From: JBEKJU01 sp050011095
GTDB lineage: Bacteria > Desulfobacterota > Syntrophorhabdia > Syntrophorhabdales > WCHB1-27
Length of the DNA: 20,426 nucleotides
Assembly (NCBI GenBank): GCA_050011095.1
Contig: JBEKJU010000037.1
Coordinates: 1 to 20,426, forward strand
Reading direction: 5' to 3'
Shown: positions 1-6,342 of the stretch, piece by piece
How the letters are laid out: each line of letters opens with the position of its first letter
Numbering within the stretch: position 1 is the first letter of the stretch
Made by a program: the position numbers and the translations under genes
The notes under the pieces: generated by a model
The model's input: the letters and a program-made list of their open reading frames with translations, nothing else
Told to the model about the DNA's origin: nothing
Database searches by the model: none

Positions 1-257
1 AGATTCAATATCAGGACACGGCGGTCAAGTCGGCGGAAAGAACCCTCGCAATCGCCCTGGATCGATACAAATTGGGAATCGATCCTTACCTGAATGTGAT
101 TAGCGCGCAAACCTCATTGTTATCCAATCAGCAAACTGCGGTCAGTCTCCGAATTCAGCAGATGACGGCCGGTGTCGGGTTGATCCAGGCGCTCGGCGGA
201 GGTTGGGACGCTTCCATGCTCCCATCGCCTGCGCAACTGATTGGCAAAGCACCATAG
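1..257 (+). CDS. Outer-membrane efflux protein (OEP/TolC-NodT type), C-terminal end only
   Basis: The frame is open from base 3 to a TAG at 255-257 and gives the last 84 residues of an outer-membrane efflux channel; the 5' part lies outside the window. The peptide carries the family's closing pattern: 'LDRYKLGIDPYLNVISAQTS' followed by a heptad-like helix and 'GLIQALGGGWDAS'. The complete channel at 6735-8195 ends the same way (RYRGGSISYLDVI...FKALGGGWED), which supports the call. Such proteins form the trimeric exit duct of RND or MFS tripartite pumps and are usually the last gene of the pump operon, so a second efflux operon probably lies to the left. Downstream is a graveyard of mobile-element relics rather than another pump gene. 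Confidence 0.85.
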   Translation, partial: IQYQDTAVKSAERTLAIALDRYKLGIDPYLNVISAQTSLLSNQQTAVSLRIQQMTAGVGLIQALGGGWDASMLPSPAQLIGKAP

Positions 258-309
258 CCGGAGCCACTACTTCACCGAAAAAGCGATTCGGCGGCAGACG
301 CTTGTCGGC

Positions 310-412
310 CAGCTTATACGCTGTCGTGAATTTCCGGCGCACTGTCTTTTCCGGTACCTCCGGATCGGGGGACTACGGTGGGGTGCGCCATCACTGAATT
401 CTTCTCTTCCAC
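310..412 (-). pseudogene. IS3-family transposase orfA N-terminal relic, frameshifted
   Basis: Read on the minus strand from 412, one frame gives VEEKNSVMAHPTVVP. After a one-base frame change it continues as DPEVPEKTVRRKFTTAYKL, ending near 310. The 'PEVPEK..RRKFT..YKL' pattern is typical of the DNA-binding N-terminus of IS3-group OrfA proteins (from memory of the family, not a search). The similarity stops at YKL and the rest of orfA and all of orfB are missing, so this is a dead fragment. It lies just downstream of the truncated-looking end of the efflux region and close to the MITE-like element at 471-587, which points to repeated insertion here. Confidence 0.45.
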
Positions 413-470
413 GATCGCTCTTTCCTTCACGCCCTTCAGGGTCTAAACTATCGGTTGGAAATGTCTCACT

Positions 471-587
471 TATTAACCGTCTCATAATACCCTTGTCATA
501 CCGGACTTGATCCGGCATCCAGGAACGTAATGGATTCCGGCTTTCGCCGGAATGACGGCGAGAAAGACAATTATGAGACGGTTAATA
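471..587. mobile_element. MITE-like element with TA-flanked terminal inverted repeats
   Basis: Bases 473-488 (TTAACCGTCTCATAAT) and 570-585 (ATTATGAGACGGTTAA) are perfect 16-bp inverted repeats, and both are flanked outside by the dinucleotide TA (471-472 and 586-587). The 117-bp unit has no coding capacity of its own. Inside it are two further inverted arms, around GTCATACCGGACTTGATCCG (494-513) and GGATTCCGGCTTTCGCCGG (532-550), followed by AATGAC. The whole could fold into a long stem. TA flanks are the hallmark of IS630/Tc1-mariner-type insertion, so a non-autonomous derivative of such an element is the best guess. The core resembles the 'CATTCCGG...CCGGAATG' intergenic repeats common in many Gram-negative genomes. 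The element family is inference. Confidence 0.6.
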
Positions 588-726
588 TATTGGCGCAGAG
601 GGCTAATATCACCGAGGAGGATGCCATCGAATACCTCAGGGAGTTTATGACACCAAGCCGGAATGGGTGCAGAAATGTGGTGCCCGGTTCACGTATGGCG
701 GCACCAAGACAATAAAGGCTATATAA
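588..726 (+). pseudogene. Frameshifted 3' gene tail, unrecognised
   Basis: Just after the MITE-like element the plus strand reads ILAQRANITEEDAIEYLREF in one frame. From about 646 it reads YDTKPEWVQKCGARF and GGTKTIKAI in the next frame, up to a TAA at 724-726. Both halves have ordinary protein-like composition and join end to end if one base is inserted or removed near 644, so this is probably the broken C-terminus of a gene whose 5' part was replaced by the element. I do not recognise the family. It ends 24 bases before the radical SAM start, so it may once have been the upstream gene of that operon. Confidence 0.35.
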
Positions 727-750
727 TATATCGATGACAGGTGCCGCTCT

Positions 751-2019
751 ATGGATATACGCTCCCTCCAGCCTTTCGAGATCTGTTCGATAAGGCCGCC
801 GACCGAAAACAACAGCCTTATATTCCGGCTAACGAGGAACTGCGCATGGAACCGCTGCATGTTCTGCCCTGTTTATAAGATGGGTGCAAAGTTCAGCAGG
901 AGGGGCATCGACGAGATCAAGGAAGATGTGAGAAGAGCGGTCATGCTCGACCGCCTTCTTGGCGAGGAAGGTATCGGAACGGCCGGTACTTTCGAGGAGG
1001 CGTACAGGAAAGCGCGAGGTCTTCTTGACGCGGTCGCATCCGAGAGAGGACCGGCTGAAAACGAAGGCGTTGATATGACCGGCTGCGACGATGAGAGGAT
1101 GGGGTGGTTCTCCTCATGGTTCAAGGATAAGCCTAACCTCGAAGACAGCATCCTGCACCTCCTGTCCTGGCGTCTCACCGGCAGCGGGTCATGCTTCCTC
1201 GGGGACGCCAACTCGCTCCTTCTGCCCGCCGCCTTCTTCACGGAGGCCCTCCTCTCCATAAGGGACGCCTTCCCTGAGATTACGCGCTTCACCATTTACG
1301 GTCGAACACGATCAGCGGCAAAGAAGAAGACCGGGGAGCTCGAGGCTTTCGCGCAGGGCGGCCTGCATCGCATTCACTTCGGAATAGAGAGCGGAAGCGA
1401 CAGGGTCCTGGAATTTATGTGCAAGGGCGAGACAGCGGACCAGCACATAGAGGCGTGCAGGAAGACCAGGGGGTCGGGTCTGTCACCTTCCGTCTACATA
1501 ATGCCGGGCCTCGGCGGAACTGCATGGTCCAACGAGCACGCACTCGAAACAGCACGCGTCCTGTCGGAGGCACGGCCGGATTTCGTGAGGCTCAGGTCTC
1601 TCGAGATCTTTCCGGGAACGGGTCTGTCCGAAGCGGTACGAAGGGGTGAATTCGTGGAGGCCCCGGAAGAACAGGTTGTGCGCGAGATAAGAACGATCAT
1701 AGCGAATACGGACGGGGAGACGACGATCATGAGTGACAGCGCCTCGAATCTCCTCAATGTGAACGGTCGCCTGCCGCATGACAGGAGAAACATGCTCTCC
1801 GTGATCGATAGCTATCTCTCCCTATCCGACCGGGAAAAGCTTTCCTTCAGTCTGTCATCACGTCTGCAGTCGTTTATGGGGCAGTACGGAGGGGTGACGC
1901 AGGACATACTATCGGCGCTGAGCCCGCATCTGACCGATGAAGGGATTGACACAGAGCGGATGCCGGAAGAGGAAATCGAGAAGGTCATTCGTCTCATACG
2001 CTCGAAGCTTATGCCGTAG
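751..2019 (+). CDS. Radical SAM family protein with a CX4CX2C cluster motif
   Basis: A 422-residue protein whose N-terminus carries the [4Fe-4S] binding cysteines C31, C36 and C39 in 'LTRNCAWNRCMFCPVYK'. The spacing is CX4CX2C rather than the canonical CX3CX2C. Further radical SAM features follow in order: 'FLGDANSLLLP' (strand/loop after the cluster), 'RIHFGIESGSDRVL' (the GxIxGxxE-like SAM-contact region) and 'YIMPGLGG' followed by a C-terminal TIM-barrel part. The 'NxxWNRCxFCxVYK' signature belongs to an uncharacterised COG1032-like family seen in Deltaproteobacteria, as I recall; the substrate is unknown. No B12-binding domain is visible. The ATG at 751 is preceded by AGGTG at a suitable distance. 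It stands alone, with decayed sequence on both sides. Radical SAM identity is strong; a specific reaction cannot be given. Confidence 0.9.
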   Translation: MDIRSLQPFEICSIRPPTENNSLIFRLTRNCAWNRCMFCPVYKMGAKFSRRGIDEIKEDVRRAVMLDRLLGEEGIGTAGTFEEAYRKARGLLDAVASERGPAENEGVDMTGCDDERMGWFSSWFKDKPNLEDSILHLLSWRLTGSGSCFLGDANSLLLPAAFFTEALLSIRDAFPEITRFTIYGRTRSAAKKKTGELEAFAQGGLHRIHFGIESGSDRVLEFMCKGETADQHIEACRKTRGSGLSPSVYIMPGLGGTAWSNEHALETARVLSEARPDFVRLRSLEIFPGTGLSEAVRRGEFVEAPEEQVVREIRTIIANTDGETTIMSDSASNLLNVNGRLPHDRRNMLSVIDSYLSLSDREKLSFSLSSRLQSFMGQYGGVTQDILSALSPHLTDEGIDTERMPEEEIEKVIRLIRSKLMP

Positions 2020-2371
2020 ATACTGCACGGGGACAGCCAAAAAACCTTTGATAGGGGTTTGTTGGGGGTTCGCCCGAGAGTTCTTGTGGCGAAAGCCGGT
2101 GGAGTGGGCTTGCGATGATGTGAAGATGGTCAGCTGCGTGTTTGTTATGAGCGGGCTCAATCGAGGTGGTTTTGGCGACGGGATCGTTGAAATAAGTACT
2201 ATGGCGGGAAGCGATTGCGCCAGAGGGAGTTGCAGGTTTATTATTAACGGTTCGACCAGAGAAGAACCTCTTCATTCCGGTAATACCGAGTCGCTTATCT
2301 TCGCCACACCTTTGTTGTCGCATCAAAGCTTTCCTCGACGTACAAGTCGACCTTTGTTAACAAGGATAATC
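2020..2371. other. Non-coding or decayed stretch
   Basis: No frame here has convincing protein character over its length. The short frames on both strands have no ribosome-binding site and no recognisable motif. The segment just after the radical SAM stop, around 2028-2075, has no strong hairpin, so no intrinsic terminator can be proposed for that gene. Confidence 0.4.
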
Positions 2372-2524
2372 TCACAGGACACTATCGAGAACGACATCTA
2401 ATTCGACCAGCCGCACGAACCGGATCATGTCCCTAGCGGGCCATTCCCGGTTATACGTATGTTAAACTGCATTCTATCGGGGACCTTCGGAAGAGGGCGA
2501 GAAATTCTCGGCTTTAATATTCAT
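2372..2524 (-). pseudogene. Decayed small reading frame with in-frame stops
   Basis: On the minus strand an ATG at 2524-2522, with AGGAG about 14 bases upstream, opens MNIKAENFSPSSEGPR and is then cut by TAG at 2476-2474 and by a TAA four codons later. The same frame continues as REWPARDMIRFVRLVELDVV to a TGA at 2374-2372. The stretch after the stops keeps protein-like composition, which suggests a short gene with two nonsense changes rather than random sequence. I do not recognise the family. It follows directly, on the same strand, the tail at 2540-2632, so the two may have been neighbours in one transcript. Confidence 0.3.
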
Positions 2525-2539
2525 TCGCGTTTTTCGCTC

Positions 2540-2632
2540 CTATTCAATGGTCTTTTTAAACTTGCTTAGATCGTGCGGTTCCTGAAGCAGAATTGTAAAA
2601 GGAAAGTCCGCCGGCCCCTCATCCACGTTGCA
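2540..2632 (-). pseudogene. Orphan C-terminal fragment, unrecognised
   Basis: Minus-strand frame reading NVDEGPADFPFTILLQEPHD and then LSKFKKTIE, ending in TAG at 2542-2540. It looks like the last ~30 residues of a real protein. The frame is closed upstream by a TAA at about 2639-2637 and has no start codon, so the rest of the gene is missing. It sits downstream of the DUF1016-like tail (2668-2787) on the same strand, in a series of truncated minus-strand genes. The family is not recognised. Confidence 0.3.
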
Positions 2633-2667
2633 GCGTTATCTGCGTACCTATAGTGGTCTCAACCCAC

Positions 2668-2787
2668 TTACTCCCCATTCCTCGCCTCCGTTTCTCCATC
2701 TGCCATAAGAACATGACGGCGTTGACGTTCGGTGCGAAGTTCTTCTTCGGCGGGGAGATCCAAGCGATATTTTGAGGCGAACAATTG
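2668..2787 (-). pseudogene. DUF1016/YhcG-like nuclease C-terminal remnant
   Basis: The minus strand gives QLFASKYRLDLPAEEELRTE followed by a charged tail ending in TGA or equivalent at 2668. The pattern 'FASKYxLxLPxEEEL' matches, as I recall, the extreme C-terminus of DUF1016 proteins, PDDEXK-superfamily nucleases of the YhcG type that often sit inside type I restriction loci. The catalytic domain is absent: upstream residues in the same frame show no nuclease motifs. It follows the broken RhuM-Fic gene on the same strand and fits a decayed defence-type cluster. The assignment rests on one short motif and should be treated as tentative. Confidence 0.4.
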
Positions 2788-2949
2788 ACGGCTTTCGTTG
2801 AACACGGAATGACGAACTTCTGTTTTGTTGCTGTCGGCGCAGGGGATGACGCCCTGTGCCCATTCTCTACGCAACGCGTGGGATTTGCCCGCATGTCGGA
2901 AGGCAGGACAAGGATGTCTCAGTTTATGTAGATCTGCCAACGACACGGT

Positions 2950-3932
2950 TCAGTTCCTTCTGTTTATGAGGTTCACAATGACCTTGATCATTACGTCCTT
3001 TTCTTCTGGTCTGCTTTCGGCGATCATGAGCGTCAGGGCCACAAGGCCGTTGTCCCCGATACGCTTTGTCCCGTCCTGCCGGTAAGGACCCCATTGGCGT
3101 CGAGGAACCAGAGAAAGAGCGATTCGGCGATGCGCTTGTTGCCATCCACAAAGGAATGATTTTTCACGACAAAATAGAGAAGGTGCGCCGCTTTTTCCTC
3201 GATGCTTGGATGGAGCTCCTTGCCCCCGAAAGTCTGATAAATCGCCCCAAGAGAGCTCTTGAAGGAATCGTCCTCTTCCCGTCCAAAAAGATCGCTGGGG
3301 ACCCCCGTTTGGAGTGCAAGCCGCTCTACGGCTTTGCGGGCAGCCTCATAGGTGATGACAAATCGGGCCCTCTCTGTTGTATCATCAATGGCAAGCCTGT
3401 TGTAGTCGTAATCATCTAAGAGTTTGAGCGCCATGGAATAATCGGTGATGATCTTTAGCAGACTTTCGGCCCCCTGCCCCGCCAGTTGCCGCTCATCAAC
3501 TATCCTTCCAAGGAGGTCGATCGTCCGCTGTAGCTCACGGAGGCGGCCATTTTGTTCTCTCAAACGTTTTTCGTTGACCGTATAGCCCTTCAGGATATGG
3601 TCCTTCAGGACTTGCGTGCCCCTGAGCGACTTTACCCTGTAGCCCGTTGAGATGATGACGTCCAGGTTGTAGAACTCGATGTCACGCGCGACCGTCCGTC
3701 CCCCCTCCGTCTGAACTGCTGCAAATTTTGCAACAGTTGGCCCTTCTGTCAACTCTCCTTCACGGTAAATATTTCTAATGTGCTTGGATATGACTGATTT
3801 GTCGCGCTGAAAAAGGGCCGCGACCCGATTGAGGTTCAGCCAAATCGTCTCCTTTTCGAGCCTGACGTCGAGCCTTGTGCGCCCGTCCTCTGTCTGATAG
3901 ATGAGGATTTCTCCTGCCGGAGCCTAGGTCAT
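2950..3932 (-). pseudogene. RhuM-Fic/Doc family protein, broken
   Basis: The full minus-strand reading is about 327 codons. The N-terminal RhuM region runs from GEILIYQTEDGRTRLDVRLE through 'VISKHIRNIYREGEL' to 'FYNLDVIISTGYRVKS'. A C-terminal Fic/Doc domain carries 'NHSFVDGNKRIAESLF', the HxFxDGNKR active-site loop that in Fic enzymes handles AMP or phosphate transfer to a target. Three lesions are visible. The ATG at 3932-3930 is followed by ACC and then an in-frame TAG at 3926-3924. The family's usual 'RGTQFRxWATxVLKDHI' reads RGTQVLKDHI, an apparent in-frame loss of about 6-7 residues. One base is missing near 3083-3090, which sends the end into 'TALWP' (stop 3035-3033) instead of the family-like KRIGDNGLVALTLMIAESRP ending at 2950. 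Translation could restart at the TTG at 3752. The ATG overlaps the hsdM stop as ATGA, typical of an operon. Confidence 0.8.
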
Positions 3933-4102
3933 TTTTCCCCGTCTCCAAGAGGAAAGCCGAGTGAGGCAAGGTTCCTCTTTATTTCACCCTCCAGTCTCGA
4001 CGATTCGGCGAATTGCTTTCTGAGAGTCGCAGCAAGGCGGGTCATTTTCTCGTGGAAGGGCTCGCCATCATCCTCGGTAGCCGCTGCTCCGACGTAGCGC
4101 CG
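3929..4102 (-). pseudogene. hsdM: Type I restriction methyltransferase subunit M, last 57 codons
   Basis: The minus-strand frame RRYVGAAATEDDGEPFHEKM, then a helical segment with 'LRKQFAESSRLEGEIKRNLASLGF', ends in TGA at 3931-3929. This is the classic C-terminus of HsdM ('RYVGAxxxEDDGxPFxEKM...L...F.ES..LE..I..NL..LG'), which in intact systems forms the coiled region contacting HsdS. The methyltransferase core (NPPF etc.) is missing. Homology starts abruptly at about 4102, where a plus-strand fragment begins. Its stop overlaps the RhuM-Fic start (ATGA), so the two were co-transcribed. This identifies the cluster as the residue of a type I restriction-modification locus. Confidence 0.75.
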
Positions 4103-4251
4103 AACGGTTCGCCTTACGCTACGAGGAGATCGAGGGGTCAACCGAACTGGTGCTGAAGATGATTAACGGCCCCTGGGATGAGGAGTTCGTCGTCGTCCGG
4201 CCCGGCGAGGCCATAACACTGGATGACTTTTTTTCTTTCCGTTTCGGCTAA
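4102..4251 (+). pseudogene. Orphan C-terminal fragment on the plus strand, unrecognised
   Basis: The plus-strand frame reads ERFALRYEEIEGSTELVLKM, then 'NGPWDEEFVVVRPGEAITLD', and ends in DFFSFRFG with TAA at 4249-4251. It has good protein composition and codon use but no start codon or ribosome-binding site, and it begins exactly where the minus-strand hsdM tail ends. It therefore looks like the last ~49 residues of a different gene joined in opposite orientation. I do not recognise the family. Confidence 0.35.
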
Positions 4252-4367
4252 GCCGACGCCGCTATGTGGTAAGCTGCAGCTAATCGCGGAAAGGGTCTGT
4301 TATAGGTCAGCTGTAAGTTACCGCTTTCCTGCCGTAATCCTCGCCTCGGACTAACGAACCAACTCAA
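4252..4367. other. Flank of the recombinase remnant, no gene
   Basis: No coding frame is supported. The stretch contains GCTGCAGC and an imperfect CGGAAAGGG/CCGCTTTCC pair (around 4286-4335). This could be an eroded element end next to the recombinase genes, but I cannot show a matching copy at the other side (5535-5608). Confidence 0.25.
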
Positions 4368-4928
4368 TCATTTGCTGATTAGCCGAGGCGCAAAGGAAAA
4401 GAACGGCCCAAAGCCAATGCTGCAATCTATGTCCACTGGCCCCATAAAAAAGGCCCCGGAATCATGGCCCAACCACGCGCGAATGGTGTTGATATCCACG
4501 CGTGCCCGGAGGAGATGAACGGCAGAGGTATGCCGTATGGAGTGGGCGCTCACGCGTTTTTTGTGAAGAGTAAGGTACTTTGTCGGCTGCCTTGAAGACA
4601 TAGCGTTTCACGAGACCATGAATGCCGAAGCGCGTCATTGCGTGCCCCCTGCAATTGAGGAAACCCGCTCGTTCCCCTGCCGTCCGACGATGAGAGACTG
4701 AAGCGTTCTTGCCGTCAATGACCAGAGCGAACATAAACGTACCTTGCCTCTCTTTCCCGTGATCCTTACCGACAGGGTTCGGTCCAGTTCCAGATCGGCC
4801 ACGGTCACGCGGGCAGCCTCGTCGGCCCGGGCACCGGTATTGTAGAGGAAAAGGGGCACGGCGTAATCCCGGAGGCCCTGTAATGTAGAGGTGTCGGGGG
4901 CATCCGGCAACGCGTCCATCAGGGGTCA
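4368..4928 (-). pseudogene. Tyrosine recombinase, second copy, multiply frameshifted
   Basis: Minus-strand segments in successive frames rebuild a phage-integrase-type catalytic domain. First comes 'LRDYAVPLFLYNTGARADEA' (catalytic Arg box 1) with 'SVRITGKRGKVRLC' (beta-hairpin Lys region). After a frame change near 4670 comes 'GHAMTRFGIHGLVKRYV'. After another near 4560 come 'HKKRVSAHSIRHTSAVHLLR' (HxxR box) and 'INTIRAWLGH' (final His). Beyond WLGH the sequence becomes DSGAFFMGPVDID, where relatives have an 'SLDTTNxYAEVD' segment, so the nucleophilic tyrosine is gone. The N-terminal domain is also missing, the 5' edge being fused to the previous recombinase. It cannot be active. Confidence 0.75.
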
Positions 4929-4931
4929 TCG

Positions 4932-5534
4932 TCAGGTACCGTGGGTCTCGGCTATGCAAACGTGTCCCGGATAAGTTGATAACCGGGGAAGGAGCCGCTG
5001 TACATCGGCGTCTTGGCGATACCATGCCTCGAGCCTATGCACGGCCGCGGTGTGTCTCAGGTCGTGAATTCTCGGGGCGCGGCGCGCTCCATCTGTGCGG
5101 GCGATCCCCGCAAGGTTGCGTAATAGACTAAAGACCTCTTTCGCACGGTCATAGGACAAATGGTGGCCGGTGCGCGTCGCAAAGAAGGCAGAGTCTCCCC
5201 CAAGAGGAAGGGGCAATCGTCGTCGCCTCTCAAGATACGAGTGAAGATGCTCAGTCAGGCGAGGGTCCGTGGGCACGAGCCTTATCTTGAAGAACTTGCT
5301 GTCGCGGACGATGATGAGGCTGTCATCGAGGTTCACGTCTGTTAGCGAAATCGTAAGCGAGAGGGCCTCGCTGATCCGAAGGCCCGTTCCGTAGAGGACC
5401 AAAAGGAGCGTCTTGAAGGTGGCCGCTTGAAGCGGACTTTTCAGGGTCTCCAGCGTATCGGTTCTCTCTAAAAGTCGACGCAGTTCCTCAACCGTATAGA
5501 TGTGTGGCGTCGGCGGCTCAGGGCGCTTCGGCAT
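4932..5534 (-). pseudogene. Tyrosine recombinase, first copy, N-truncated and C-frameshifted
   Basis: The 200-codon minus-strand frame starts PKRPEPPTPHIYTVEELRRL, which in relatives lies well inside the protein, so the SAM-like core-binding domain is absent. The catalytic domain shows 'LYGTGLRISEALSL' (Arg box 1), 'SKFFKIRLVP' (Lys strand), 'RIHDLRHTAAVHRLE' (HxLR box) and 'LSTYPGHV' (His). It stops at AETHGT, but a single-base frame change gives 'YLTMTP', containing the expected nucleophilic Tyr. One base appears to have been lost near 4935. The frame then runs straight into the second recombinase. No ribosome-binding site precedes the ATG at 5534. Confidence 0.75.
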
Positions 5535-5608
5535 TTAACCAACTCTTAGTGAAGATGATCAAACATCCGGACACCCGGGCCGCCCTCCAATGACCTTCTT
5601 TCCCTGTT

Positions 5609-6283
5609 CTAAAGCTTCACGGAATACTCAATACCCTCATCGAGGGGGAGCATGACCGAGACGAAGCCGTTCGCGGGGTTACGGACATAGTCCAGATATG
5701 GCGCCACTTCGACGATGTCCAGATCGTCTGCCAATACTACGGAGCCTTTACGCAGGCTGCCCGATACGAGGTGCAGCACGTCCAGGTACAGCCCTTTCCA
5801 CCCGTCAAGGAAGAGCAGATCTATGTTGCCGCTGAAATGCTTCAACGTCTGCAGGGCATCACCGGCACGGATCTCTACCATCGGCGATAGCCCTGCTTCC
5901 GCAACATGTTGGACAGCCTTGGCAACCTTACCGGTCTCAAGCTCGGTCCCGACCAGCAATCCGCCGCCGTTATCGCGCAGGGCCGCGGCAAGGTAAATGG
6001 CGGAAACGCCGTAGGACGTGCCGAATTCGACGATCCGTTTCGCGGAGATAGAACGGGCCACGCTGTAGAGGAACCTTCCGTTCTCCCTTGAAACAGGTAT
6101 CAGTATGCTGCGGAACATCCTCGCTTTCTCTTCAGGGCCGGCGCTCCTCCAGTCAGGATTGTTCTCTTGAACCTCTCGTATGATCCCATCATCGCCGGTA
6201 TCGGCCAATGCATGCAGCCGGTTGAGGACATCCTGTACTTCGGGAAGGATTAGCGTGAAATTTTCCTTGCGGGGGTTCGTCAT
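5609..6283 (-). CDS. Class I SAM-dependent methyltransferase, O-methyltransferase-like
   Basis: A 224-residue protein. The start chosen is the ATG at 6283, which has AAAGGAGGAA directly upstream; the frame could extend 14 codons further but without such a site. Residues 83-100 'RIVEFGTSYGVSAIYLAA' are the SAM-binding motif I (ExGTxxGxS), T113-E114 ends strand 2, 'RAGDAL' (139-143) is the adenine-side motif, and 'IDLLFLDGWKGLY' (154-166) matches the D-G-x-K/W region of COMT-like (Methyltransf_24/family 3) enzymes. These usually methylate hydroxyls of small aromatic compounds using a metal; the substrate is not predictable here. It stands alone between a recombinase remnant and a broken transporter. 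There is no promoter or terminator I would defend. Confidence 0.8.
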   Translation of the reverse strand: MTNPRKENFTLILPEVQDVLNRLHALADTGDDGIIREVQENNPDWRSAGPEEKARMFRSILIPVSRENGRFLYSVARSISAKRIVEFGTSYGVSAIYLAAALRDNGGGLLVGTELETGKVAKAVQHVAEAGLSPMVEIRAGDALQTLKHFSGNIDLLFLDGWKGLYLDVLHLVSGSLRKGSVVLADDLDIVEVAPYLDYVRNPANGFVSVMLPLDEGIEYSVKL

Positions 6284-6342
6284 ATTTCCTCCTTTCTGTC
6301 GTTTCACCATTACCGCGCCCGGCATGGGTTGTTCCGGACATT

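Larger units (their letters stand above)
4368..5534 (-). mobile_element. Remnant of a tandem tyrosine-recombinase element (Recombinase-in-Trio-like)
   Basis: Two different tyrosine recombinases lie head to tail on the minus strand, the first ending in the family-typical 'YLTMTP' and the second containing 'YNTGARADEAARV'. As I recall, both sequence types occur together in RIT (Recombinase in Trio) elements. Here the first lacks its N-terminal core-binding domain, the end of the first is fused to the middle of the second near 4920-4930, and the third recombinase is missing. The flank at 4252-4367 contains no gene. I could not identify the element's terminal inverted repeats. Confidence 0.5.

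Noticed and set aside
873..1295. Long minus-strand frame opposite the radical SAM gene
   Set aside because: Its composition (Ser/Arg-rich) is that of a shadow, and the plus-strand gene has clear motifs.
2668..2946. Treating the whole 92-codon minus-strand frame as a DUF1016 gene
   Set aside because: Only the last ~39 codons resemble the family; the upstream part shows no nuclease features.
4252..4367. attachment site for the recombinase element
   Set aside because: Only imperfect inverted segments are visible and no matching copy was found at the other end.
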